From assembly GCF_000407545.1 (NCBI RefSeq), contig NZ_ASWH01000002.1:558001-622000 (forward strand): a stretch of DNA of 64,000 nt. Reading direction: 5' to 3'. The notes below the pieces were generated by a model that ran no database searches, was not told where the DNA came from, and was given only the letters and a program-made list of their open reading frames with translations. The stretch's first letter is position 1. The number at the start of each line of letters is the position of its first letter. A program made the translations under genes and the position numbers. The stretch is from Enterococcus gilvus ATCC BAA-350 (GTDB lineage: Bacteria; Bacillota; Bacilli; Lactobacillales; Enterococcaceae). Below, piece by piece: positions 19,937 to 27,983 of this stretch.

Positions 19937-20334
19937 ATCAGTGCCTCTTTTCCTACTTAACTTATCGAATTTAAAAAATGTACGATTCGTACCCTACTCG
20001 ATACCTAATAAAATAATCGGTTTTTCGCTTCCAGTAAGCTTGCTATGAAACCAACCCCATCACTGACTGGAATGGGTAGAAAGAACAACAAAATAGACGA
20101 AATCCGCGTTTGTTCTTTGGTGAATGGTTGGAATTTAATCATACCGATTCTTTTATACGTTATTATGCACTATTATAACGAATAAAACCTGATATATCCT
20201 TACTAATTTTAGATTCTTTTTTCGTGAATCAATTTCAGAAATCTTTAGAATATCAAGCATGGCAAAAAGAATGGCTCTCAACCTTATATATTAATTTATC
20301 AAGGCCAATTAGCAAGGAATTTATCATTAAAAAA
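19937..20334. other. intergenic region with partial inverted repeats
   Basis: About 400 bases without a supported gene. A nested partial inverted repeat occurs at 20051-20131: AAAGAACAA (20090-20098) pairs with TTGTTCTTT (20110-20118), and outer CCAACC pairs with GGTTGG (20126-20131). This could be a structured RNA, leader or decayed element. No clear promoter was assigned. Confidence 0.35.
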
Positions 20335-20360
20335 AGACCAGAGCTGATAAGCTCTAGTCT
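20335..20360 (-). terminator. terminator of the second galactitol-type PTS operon
   Basis: 11-base stem 20335-20345 and 20350-20360 (one U.G pair on the minus strand), followed by a T run on the minus strand, 11 bases after the aldolase stop. Confidence 0.75.
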
Positions 20361-20371
20361 CTATTTTAATG

Positions 20372-21124
20372 TTAATCCCCACCCGCAAATATCTCTTGAC
20401 GATTGTAGATAGGTGCATGAGCCTTCAAGTCTTCTAATGTGCCAACTTGTTTGCCTTTTGAGTAGTATCCATCCAGTAGGCCTAAGGATTGGAAAATCGT
20501 TTGTTTATAGGCAATCTCAGCGTTCCATTCTACTGTATCAAGAATTTGCAGCGCTTTATGAATTGCTTCTATTCCTGTTTCTCCTGGTGCGCTGATCAAT
20601 ACCCCATGACTGTTCAGCAACAACATGTTAGGAAGCGCTAATTCTTCTTTTTTCATATAATTAGAGACTAATTCGGCAAGCTCCGGTGAGCAATTCGGTT
20701 CGAAGTCAAGCACTGGCACGTATCCGATTTTTTGTGTAGCTTCTGTTAAATTCGGCATATCTAAACCAGACGTTGCCCAAAACATTGCGTTCGGTGCGTG
20801 AGCGTGTAGTACCGCTTTGATTTCAGGATTTGTGTCATAAACCGCTTCATGTAAATTGATTTCCCTCGTTAGATTCCCAACGCCATCAATAACTTTTCGC
20901 GTGTGCGGTTCTACGACTAGAATTTGCGCTGATGAAACTTCTCCTAAGTAAGCTTCTGACATCATTGTTGGAGTCATAATTATATATTCTTTTCCATTTC
21001 GATCTGTTGTTTTAAATGAAAAGTTTCCCCCAGCAACGTTAGTATTCTTTCGCGCAAAAATTAATTTGACGATACGCGCCAAATCTTCACGCTCTCTCTC
21101 AAAAATCATTCGTCCATCTGACAT
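20372..21124 (-). CDS. class II aldolase of the AraD/FucA family
   Basis: 250 residues from ATG 21124 (AAGGTGG upstream). This zinc family cleaves ketose 1-phosphates or epimerises pentulose 5-phosphates. Seen: N-terminal TNVAGGNFSFKT, the zinc-binding HAHAPN, the acidic residue before it in TREINLHEAVY, and a later NSHGVLIS that can give the third His. Last gene of an operon after PTS IIA, IIB, IIC and a small membrane protein. It probably splits the sugar phosphate produced by that PTS, perhaps after the PfkB kinase encoded at 24710-25684 has acted. The actual substrate is unknown. Confidence 0.85.
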   Translation of the reverse strand: MSDGRMIFEREREDLARIVKLIFARKNTNVAGGNFSFKTTDRNGKEYIIMTPTMMSEAYLGEVSSAQILVVEPHTRKVIDGVGNLTREINLHEAVYDTNPEIKAVLHAHAPNAMFWATSGLDMPNLTEATQKIGYVPVLDFEPNCSPELAELVSNYMKKEELALPNMLLLNSHGVLISAPGETGIEAIHKALQILDTVEWNAEIAYKQTIFQSLGLLDGYYSKGKQVGTLEDLKAHAPIYNRQEIFAGGD

Positions 21125-21141
21125 AGTCGAGACCACCTTTT

Positions 21142-21408
21142 TTATTTTTTAAATAGTTTTTTACTAGTAATTGCTTCTTGTGCAGCATTCCTTACTTGCA
21201 TCGCTTCTTCATATTTTTTCTTTCTGCGTGCATCATATTCCTTGAAAAGTATTGGATTGCCATATTTATAAACACAGATTGATAGCCCGATAGCGACTAT
21301 ATTGAACACCAGTTGCTGGGTCATGAAGGCTACGATAAAGCTGATGATCGCAAGAAATAAAATGAGTAGCCATTTTGTTTTTTCTTTATTTTCTTCTTTG
21401 TTAGTCAT
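21142..21408 (-). CDS. small two-helix membrane protein in a PTS operon
   Basis: 88 residues: charged N-terminus, two transmembrane helices (about 13-30 and 33-47), then a long basic cytoplasmic helix ending SKKLFKK. It lies between the PTS IIC and aldolase genes with short gaps (29 and 17 bases), so it belongs to the operon. I do not recognise a family; a subunit or accessory of the permease is possible. Confidence 0.6.
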   Translation of the reverse strand: MTNKEENKEKTKWLLILFLAIISFIVAFMTQQLVFNIVAIGLSICVYKYGNPILFKEYDARRKKKYEEAMQVRNAAQEAITSKKLFKK

Positions 21409-21437
21409 TCACTTTACCTACCCTTTCATTCTTCCTG

Positions 21438-22838
21438 CTATCCGGCGACTTTCATCCCTTTAACCTTTTTATCTGCTAATTCCTCGTACCTTTGGCTAGG
21501 AACCTTTGCTTTATTCATGTATTTGTACAACCATACGAACATCGCAATAAAAATGACTGCACCAACAATTCCCAAAATGTTTCCTTTAAACGCTTCTGCA
21601 AATAGAATTCTAAACTCTGGCCCTTCAATGGAAGACCATGTAATTTGCTGACCTTTCTTGATCCCTTCGACTGCCCCAGTTTTATCTGCCAAACCAGTTA
21701 GGATTGGTGTCAAATAAGTGGCAGCATAAAGATAGATCGGCATAGAGATAACACCCATGATCAGCATTCTGACAAGATTACCACCCGTTAACAGTAAGCC
21801 TCCTACGGCGATCGAGTAGTTGATAATCCCTGCTAAAGGCAATACAGCGTTTCCAGGTAAGATAATCGCATAACCAATAAAGACAGGAACTAAAAGAATG
21901 GCGGTCACCCAAATTTCAGAACGACCTGCAAGAACCGGCCAGTCTAATCCGATGTATACTTCACGATCTTTGAAACGTTTTTTCATCATTTCAGACATAG
22001 CATCTGCTAATGGAGAAAGAGATTGCATAAACATTTTCGAGATCATTGGGAACAATGCCATAGCAGTCGCGATTTGAATCGCCAAATTCAACGAGCCCGA
22101 TACCCCATACGCTGCGGCCAATCCAAGACCCAAGCCAATGATAAAGCCCATGACTGAATTCTCTGAGAAAACACCGATTTTTTTCTTCAATGCCTTTGTA
22201 TCTGAACGTTTATTGAAGAATGGTATCTTGTCCATAACCACATTGATCGGCAACAGTAATACTGCGGAAATATTCATCAAGTGCGTAACCGTTACCAAAG
22301 GAATGCCCGTTAAATCTTCGATATGACGTTGGAACATATCGCCCATTTTTAATTCTAAAATAACTTGAACGATCGCTGTTGCGAACCCCGCCAACAAACT
22401 ACCGCTGATAAAGTAAACCAGGTATGCCGTCAAGGCTTTTCCCCAAACATTCCACATATCGACATTCAATGTCTTGGTCCAATTCAAAATCAACATGACA
22501 AAATTCACGCCAAGTACAACTGCGAAGAAAACAAACGCATAGGACCAAGACCACGTGATGCTGGCCGCGCCCGTCCAGCCTAGATCCAACGCGGGTAAAT
22601 TGAGTCCAGTATTTTTCGCTAATGCTTCAGATGCGGGACTTACCGCATTGGACATGAACCCAATGACCATTGACATACCCGTAAAAGCGATACCTAAAGT
22701 AATCGCGGACATAAATGCTTTTTTGACTCTCATTCCAGCAATTAACCCTAAAAGCAAAATAATTAATGGAACAAAGATAGCTGAACCTAACCCTAAAATA
22801 TAATTAATAATGTCCTGAAATATTTGCACGTTTTCCAC
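21438..22838 (-). CDS. PTS galactitol-family IIC permease (second)
   Basis: 466 residues, about ten membrane segments. Shares the signature YIGLDWPVLAGRSEIWVTA with the other GatC-type protein at 16366-17826 and the N-terminal KKAFMSAITLGIAFTGM. Works with the IIB (22866) and IIA (23202) encoded just upstream. The substrate differs from the first system because the linked enzymes are a class II aldolase and a PfkB kinase rather than LacAB. Confidence 0.9.
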   Translation of the reverse strand: MENVQIFQDIINYILGLGSAIFVPLIILLLGLIAGMRVKKAFMSAITLGIAFTGMSMVIGFMSNAVSPASEALAKNTGLNLPALDLGWTGAASITWSWSYAFVFFAVVLGVNFVMLILNWTKTLNVDMWNVWGKALTAYLVYFISGSLLAGFATAIVQVILELKMGDMFQRHIEDLTGIPLVTVTHLMNISAVLLLPINVVMDKIPFFNKRSDTKALKKKIGVFSENSVMGFIIGLGLGLAAAYGVSGSLNLAIQIATAMALFPMISKMFMQSLSPLADAMSEMMKKRFKDREVYIGLDWPVLAGRSEIWVTAILLVPVFIGYAIILPGNAVLPLAGIINYSIAVGGLLLTGGNLVRMLIMGVISMPIYLYAATYLTPILTGLADKTGAVEGIKKGQQITWSSIEGPEFRILFAEAFKGNILGIVGAVIFIAMFVWLYKYMNKAKVPSQRYEELADKKVKGMKVAG

Positions 22839-22865
22839 TTCTTTCTTAATTCGTATTTTTATTTC

Positions 22866-23165
22866 CTATTCAACTAATGATTTAATATCTTCATAAATCT
22901 GATCGGAACCCATTCCTGTTAAAAATGGAATTCCTGGGAAGACCTTCACACCCAGTTCTTCTGCCTTCTCCAGCACTTCCTCATCAGGTTGAGCCACATA
23001 AACATAGATTCCTGTAGAGGGCAGCTCATTTTGAATCGATTTGTAGTCCACTGCTTCTACCGGGAAATCAATCCCATCATCCTCCAATAATCCGGCAATC
23101 TTACTAGCGATCGTTTGGCTGGTGGCCACGCCGCTTCCACATGCAACAATTAATCTTCTTTTCAT
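22866..23165 (-). CDS. PTS galactitol-family IIB component (second)
   Basis: 99 residues; starts MKRRLIVACGSGVATSQTIA with the phosphorylated Cys at residue 9. Standard GatB length; in operon between IIA and IIC. Confidence 0.9.
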   Translation of the reverse strand: MKRRLIVACGSGVATSQTIASKIAGLLEDDGIDFPVEAVDYKSIQNELPSTGIYVYVAQPDEEVLEKAEELGVKVFPGIPFLTGMGSDQIYEDIKSLVE

Positions 23166-23201
23166 TCTAATTCCCTCCGTCTTCTATCCATTCATTTTTA
23201 G

Positions 23202-23660
23202 TTAAATATTTTGTACAAACATTTGGTAAATTTTCTCTTCTTCTTGTTCCTGCATGAATGCTGCAACAAATTCTTCTTTCATAAATAATTCCATAAACGC
23301 TTGAAGTAATCCCACCTGCCCTTTAGGATCTTTGATACCAAGGAAAAATAAGTTTTTTACCCCCATTTTCTGGCTGTCTCCCATTTGTTTAACAGTTACC
23401 TCATCTTTTAACCTGGCTATGTAAACAAACGGTTTGTCTACATACTCCGGATCAGAATGCGGCAACGCAATGTTCAGATGCTGAGTAATCAGCCCTGTAG
23501 GAAATTGTCTTTCTCTTGCAGTAATTCCATTCAAGTACCCTTCATTCACAAATCCCAATTTCTCTAAATGTGCCGCAACATTCTCGAAAACTTTTTCCTC
23601 ATTCTCTCCCTCTATTTCAAGAGAAATTAGCCGTTGATCAAACATCTCTTTGTAACACAC
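23202..23660 (-). CDS. PTS galactitol/fructose-family IIA component (second)
   Basis: 152 residues from GTG 23660, which has AAGGAG 10 bases upstream; the open frame extends to 23828 but that part covers the promoter. The phosphorylated His is in IALPHSDPEYV, with ARERQFPTGL before it, the same layout as the IIA at 15414. First gene of the operon. Confidence 0.85.
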   Translation of the reverse strand: MCYKEMFDQRLISLEIEGENEEKVFENVAAHLEKLGFVNEGYLNGITARERQFPTGLITQHLNIALPHSDPEYVDKPFVYIARLKDEVTVKQMGDSQKMGVKNLFFLGIKDPKGQVGLLQAFMELFMKEEFVAAFMQEQEEEKIYQMFVQNI

Positions 23661-23732
23661 GAACGCTTCACTCCTTCTCAACATACGTTGAAATATTTTG
23701 TTATTGTTTGTTAAGATGTGTTTTACAATGTA

Positions 23733-23761
23733 AATATACAACGCTAAAAAACGTTTGTCAA
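23733..23761 (-). promoter_or_regulatory. promoter of the second galactitol-type PTS operon
   Basis: On the minus strand TTGACA (23761-23756), 17-base spacer, TATATT (23738-23733). A cre-like sequence TGTCAACGCTTTCT (23756-23769) overlaps the -35 box. Confidence 0.8.
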
Positions 23762-23781
23762 CGCTTTCTTTTCTTTTTATT

Positions 23782-23794
23782 TTTGTTAAACAAA
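23782..23794. promoter_or_regulatory. candidate DeoR operator
   Basis: Perfect inverted repeat TTTGTT-A-AACAAA, with related AACAAAG and GTTTAAC elements at about 23824-23836, in the divergent region between the PTS operon and the DeoR gene. Assignment to the adjacent regulator is by position. Confidence 0.5.
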
Positions 23795-23951
23795 GCCTTT
23801 CATTAAATACAATTATTTTTATTAACAAAGTTTAACATATGTGAACATCTTATCCTTGCTTTTTCTCTGCTTAAATGCTATTAATTAATGTATAGACATG
23901 GCCGTTAGACTTACGGTCTATTGTAAGAGCTTACTTATACGGGGTGATTTT

Positions 23952-24713
23952 ATGTTAAAAAAGGAACGGCAAGAAAAAATATTGGATTTGTTGCAGATGA
24001 ATGACTACCTGTCCATTCCGGAAATATCTTCAAATTTAAACGTCTCCGACATGACTATTCGGAGAGATATCAACGAACTCGCAGAACAATCTTTATTAGT
24101 AAAAATTTATGGCGGTGCACAAAAATTAGAGAAAATTGAGCAAGAACTTTCTACTCAGGAAAAAATAGACACAAATGTATCAGAGAAAAAATTTATTGGA
24201 AAAGTCATGAATAGTATCATTTCAGACAATGACACGATTTATATCGGTGCGGGGACAACGATGCTGCATGCATTGCCCGAAATAAAAAAAGCAAACTTAT
24301 TTGTGATTACAAATAGTTTGCTGGCATTTAATTATTTGATTTATAACACGGATTATCGCGTGCTATTGTCGGGGGGCGAATTTTCTCGTACGACGGAGGA
24401 ATTTTATGGTGAAATTGCGGAAAAAAGCTTCGACAATTTAAACATTGATATTGCCTTTGCTGCGACAAATGGAGTCTTTGATAACAATGTAACTACAGCA
24501 AATCCCATCGAAGGTTCCATTCAGCGGGTTGCCTTTAAGCACTCTCGAAAAAAATGTGTCGTAGCAGACAGTTCAAAATTTAATCGATCTGATGTTTATA
24601 CCTTCTATTCGTTATCTGACGTAGATTATTTAGTTACCGATGATAAGCTGTCAGATACGACGTTTGACTACTACCGTTCATTTACAGAAATCATCAAGGA
24701 GGAACAAGAATGA
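23952..24713 (+). CDS. DeoR-family regulator of the second galactitol-type PTS
   Basis: 253 residues from ATG 23952 (GGGGTG upstream). HTH contains LNVSDMTIRRDINELAEQ; effector domain has IYIGAGTTMLHALPEI and VITNSLLAFNYL. It diverges from the PTS operon and its stop overlaps the PfkB kinase start by 4 bases (ATGA), so the two are translated together. Likely repressor responding to a phosphorylated intermediate. Confidence 0.87.
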   Translation: MLKKERQEKILDLLQMNDYLSIPEISSNLNVSDMTIRRDINELAEQSLLVKIYGGAQKLEKIEQELSTQEKIDTNVSEKKFIGKVMNSIISDNDTIYIGAGTTMLHALPEIKKANLFVITNSLLAFNYLIYNTDYRVLLSGGEFSRTTEEFYGEIAEKSFDNLNIDIAFAATNGVFDNNVTTANPIEGSIQRVAFKHSRKKCVVADSSKFNRSDVYTFYSLSDVDYLVTDDKLSDTTFDYYRSFTEIIKEEQE

Positions 24714-25684
24714 TTTTGACAATTACTCTAAATCCGTCCATGGATTACAATTATCTTGTTTCTTCATTGATCTTGGACCAAGTGAACCGTGTAGAAAATC
24801 CTCATACTTCTATTGGAGGAAAAGGCATCAATGCTGGCAGAGTCATTGCTCAGTCCGGTGAAAGCGTGGTATTGACAGGTATTCTGGGAGGTCCTGTTGG
24901 AAAAATGATTTTAGATACCTTGAATGCTGAAAATCGCTACCACTTAGAATTTCTTTCTGTAGAAGGCAATTCTCGAAATGCGATCACTATCATGCACGAT
25001 GGGAATACGCACACCGAATTGGTGGAAAAAGGACTTTACCTTTCCAAAGAAAATGAGGCGCTCTTTTTTCAGCACGTTGCTCATCTTTTAAAAAAATACA
25101 AGATAGATACGATATGCATTTCCGGCTCAGTTAATTCAGACGATGCGAAATTCCATCTCCATTTATTAGACTTTATTCGTTCGATTGTTGGAAAAAGCTT
25201 CCCAATCTTGATGGATATTTCTGGTGAACAGTTGGAAAATGTTTTAGTGCAACAATCCGTTCGTCCGACTTTTATCAAACCAAATACACATGAATTAGAA
25301 GAATTAGTAGGCAGAAAAATACAGACACCTGAAGAGATTGTGGTTCTTTTGCATGAGCCTCTTTTCGATAACATCGAAACGATTATGATCTCTCAAGGTG
25401 GTGATGGTGCGATCGTTAAGCATGAATCAACAGTTTATGATGTAAGAATTCCAAAAGTCGATATTGTCAATACCACTGGTTGTGGCGATTCTACAGTTGG
25501 CGGCATGGCTTTTGCCATCAGCAACGGCTATTCGATTGAGGATGCCATCAGGTATGCGATGGCATGCGGAATTTCTAATTCACTATTTGAAACGAATGGA
25601 ACCATTAGCACTGAGCAAGTAAATCAGTTCTTCAAAGAAATTAAACTAGTAGAAATCGAAGAATTACTCCTAAAAAATAGCTAA
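24710..25684 (+). CDS. PfkB-family phosphosugar kinase (LacC/FruK-like)
   Basis: 324 residues. Seen: MILTITLNPSMDYNYLV, the first PfkB signature SIGGKGINAGRVI, and the second VNTTGCGDSTVGG with the catalytic Asp. Family members turn tagatose 6-phosphate or fructose 1-phosphate into the bisphosphate. Genetic link to a DeoR regulator and the divergent PTS plus AraD-type aldolase suggests it phosphorylates the product of that PTS. In the second signature Cys replaces the usual Ala or Ser (TGCGDS). Substrate unknown. Confidence 0.85.
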   Translation: MILTITLNPSMDYNYLVSSLILDQVNRVENPHTSIGGKGINAGRVIAQSGESVVLTGILGGPVGKMILDTLNAENRYHLEFLSVEGNSRNAITIMHDGNTHTELVEKGLYLSKENEALFFQHVAHLLKKYKIDTICISGSVNSDDAKFHLHLLDFIRSIVGKSFPILMDISGEQLENVLVQQSVRPTFIKPNTHELEELVGRKIQTPEEIVVLLHEPLFDNIETIMISQGGDGAIVKHESTVYDVRIPKVDIVNTTGCGDSTVGGMAFAISNGYSIEDAIRYAMACGISNSLFETNGTISTEQVNQFFKEIKLVEIEELLLKNS

Positions 25685-25693
25685 ATCCAGACT

Positions 25694-25730
25694 AAATACA
25701 CCTATCTTGCTATCAGGGATCGGTGTATTT
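25694..25730 (+). terminator. terminator after the PfkB kinase
   Basis: Stem AAATACACC (25694-25702) with GGTGTATTT (25722-25730), followed by TTTT. Confidence 0.75.
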
Positions 25731-25758
25731 TTTTACCACGAGCCACTTCGCCACTAAA

Positions 25759-25790
25759 AAATCCGATCATCTGGATGAATGATCGGATTT
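25759..25790 (-). terminator. terminator of the calycin-like gene
   Basis: Perfect 12-base stem 25759-25770 and 25779-25790, with a T run on the minus strand, 13 bases after the stop of 25803-26171. Confidence 0.8.
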
Positions 25791-25802
25791 GATATTATAG
25801 TT

Positions 25803-26171
25803 TTAGTTTTGCAGCGGTGCCAGATCGGGTTCGCCATTTTCTAAAATCAACTGAAAAGGTCCTTCATGAACAAACGGTCTTCGTCCGCCACGATACGTCT
25901 CATCCGTGAAGATCATGAAGCTTTTCACGTAATGATTCGACGTATCCACAGTATAAGAAACACATAACCCGTCCTCTTCCACCCAATCAATTGAAAAAAT
26001 CCCACCCGGATATTCTTCAACGTGAATCGTTTCGATAGCCGTCGCCCCTGCATCTTCTTCGCGAATCGAGGTCCAACGCAACTGATTTTCTGGTAAAAAG
26101 TCGATTCGAAATTGCAATCCAGAATCGAAATGTATTGTTGCGATCCTGTCTTCTAATTTATGTTTTTTCAT
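25803..26171 (-). CDS. MoaF/calycin-like small protein
   Basis: 122 residues from ATG 26171 (AGGTGGG upstream). The pattern of alternating strands, including FDSGLQFRIDFLPENQLRW, GIFSIDWVEEDG and YVKSFMIFTDETYRGGR, recalls MoaF-like lipocalin-fold proteins, small beta barrels that bind small ligands. No signal peptide. It is a single-gene unit. The family assignment is from memory of the fold pattern and is uncertain. Confidence 0.55.
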   Translation of the reverse strand: MKKHKLEDRIATIHFDSGLQFRIDFLPENQLRWTSIREEDAGATAIETIHVEEYPGGIFSIDWVEEDGLCVSYTVDTSNHYVKSFMIFTDETYRGGRRPFVHEGPFQLILENGEPDLAPLQN

Positions 26172-26244
26172 GTACCCACCTGCTTTCTTTGTTTGCTTTT
26201 CTACTTTAAGCATACAGGTTTCAGGGGTAAATTGCACCGCTAAA

Positions 26245-26544
26245 ATGAACCGTTTTCAACACCAGCTATTCCGCAGATTGTCAAATGGACAACCGATCAG
26301 TCCTCATATCACAGAAAGTATGTTTCCGCAAAACTATGCACTGTCATTAACGGATCTGCATTACATCTTTCAAAAGAGTCATCTGCTGAAGGATCCCCGT
26401 GCAACGGATTTATTGGAATTGATCAACGAGAAAAGGACCCAGACAGGCGGCTGGAAAATAGACTATCTCTATAAATACAACGGTTATCTCCCATTTGACA
26501 CGCGCAGAAAAGACTCGGAATGGCCGGCCTATCTCTACAAATAA
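26245..26544 (+). pseudogene. C-terminal fragment resembling a squalene-cyclase/prenyltransferase-like protein
   Basis: A 99-codon plus-strand frame. The segment LLKDPRATDLLELINEKR, then QTGGWKID and the closing SEWPAYLYK match the repeat pattern at the C-terminus of prenyltransferase-like alpha-toroid proteins (DPR, K(R/Q), GxW, SxWxT). Such proteins are normally more than 200 residues, and no ribosome site precedes the ATG at 26245, so this looks like the tail of a lost gene. It ends right before a strong terminator. Confidence 0.45.
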
Positions 26545-26587
26545 AACCCTATAGAAATCAGCTAAGCACGCTGATTTCTATAGGGTT
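26545..26587. terminator. strong bidirectional terminator
   Basis: Perfect 18-base stem 26545-26562 and 26570-26587 with a 7-base loop. It ends the antiporter gene on the minus strand and the fragment on the plus strand. Confidence 0.85.
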
Positions 26588-26589
26588 AT

Positions 26590-27965
26590 TTATTCACTTA
26601 GTTCTGCTTCTCTCAAGGAGCGTTCTTTGATAGATTTATCGATCAGCCATTCTCCGACGGCAACCGCTAAGCCTACCCCCACTACTAAGAACAAGACATA
26701 GGAAACAGGATTTTCTCCTTCTGGCGGTAAAAAGAAGAAGATCGTGCTAAAGGCAAAGAAGACAAATTGCACGCCTGCGACTAATTTCCCTACCCCATCG
26801 CCGCCAGGAATTCGGAAGGGACGTTCGATTGTCGGATCTTTTTTCCGCAGCGTAATAAACGCAAAAGACAATATGATATAGGGCAGGAAGAAAATGATCG
26901 AAGTAAAGGAAAGCAAGGTCCAGAATAAGTTGGCATTGCTGGAGGCGATCAGGCCGTAAAAGACAAGCAACCCAGTCGAAGACAGCCCCAGCAGGATCGC
27001 TGAACCGATGGGCGCGTGTACCTTATTGGTTTTCGCAAAGATTTTTGGCAGCTCTCCTTCGAGTCCTGCCTCCAACGCTGCTTTATTTCCACCTAATGCC
27101 CAACTGAAAATATAGCCTAGGAATGCGATGAAAGAAATGATCGCTACTCCGACCATCACTTGGGTACCGAACACTTCCCCAAAGGCCGTGAACAACCCGG
27201 AGTCTGGATCAATTTGATCGACGGGCAAAATGATCAACATCGCGACAGCTGCGATGATATATAGAATGATCGTACAGATACCGCTAGAAAATACCGCTTT
27301 GGGTACATTCTTGCTGGGATTTTCCATTTCGCCGGCAGAGCAGCTAATCAAGTCGTACCCCGTCAACGCATATACGTACACCGGAACCAACGAAAAGAAG
27401 CTCAAATCAAAGCTGGGAATGATGGCTTTCAGTGAAAACTCTGTTTGCGATCCTTTCGAAGTGAGCGTCATGACGGCACCAACGATCAACGCAAGACAAG
27501 CGATCAATTTGCAGATCGTGCTAAGCATCGTTAACCACTTGGCATCTTGCAAATCGATACAGTTGAAGGCTACGATAAACCATGTACACACGATACAGAA
27601 AACGACCATGCCCCACACAGACAAATTCGGGAAGAACAGCATTTGCAGGATCGAACCCATGACTACTAAGGTCGACGGGATAAAACCCGCCACATTGATC
27701 CAGTACCACCACGTCGTCCGCGCCGCCCATCGATCCCCGTAGGCACGCTTGATCCAAACATAGATCCCGCCTTGATCCGGATACGTGGAGCCAAGCTCTG
27801 CGCAGATCAGACCATGGAAAGGAAGAACGTAACGCCGAGAACAATAAAACAGAAAATCAATGACGGTCCCATCGACGCTTGCGAAGCGATCAATTCAAGA
27901 GAAAAAACCGCGGCAAACGAGAGTGACACAATATCGATAAAGCCAAGCTTTTTTACATTTTCCAT
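26590..27965 (-). pseudogene. aguD: APC-family agmatine/putrescine antiporter with a frameshift
   Basis: The start ATG at 27965 (AGGGGA 10 bases upstream) gives MENVKKLGFIDIVSLSFAA and continues for about 52 residues to TGA at 27807-27809. The protein resumes in another frame with HGLICAELGSTYPDQGGIYVW and runs to 26590. One inserted base, or restoring a lost four-base TTCC unit, near 27810-27830 would join them into about 458 residues, the usual length for amino-acid/polyamine permeases with twelve helices. Position beside putrescine carbamoyltransferase supports an agmatine/putrescine exchanger. It is either inactive in this strain or a sequence error in a TTCTTCCTTTCC tract. Confidence 0.75.
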
Positions 27966-27983
27966 AATAGGTCGGTCCCCTTT

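Noticed and set aside
20224..20412. 62-codon plus-strand open frame (GTG start)
   Set aside because: It runs through the terminator of the PTS operon and into the end of the aldolase gene, and has no ribosome site.
27521..27844. 107-codon minus-strand frame in the antiporter region
   Set aside because: It is the wrong frame of the antiporter gene, open by chance across the frameshift.
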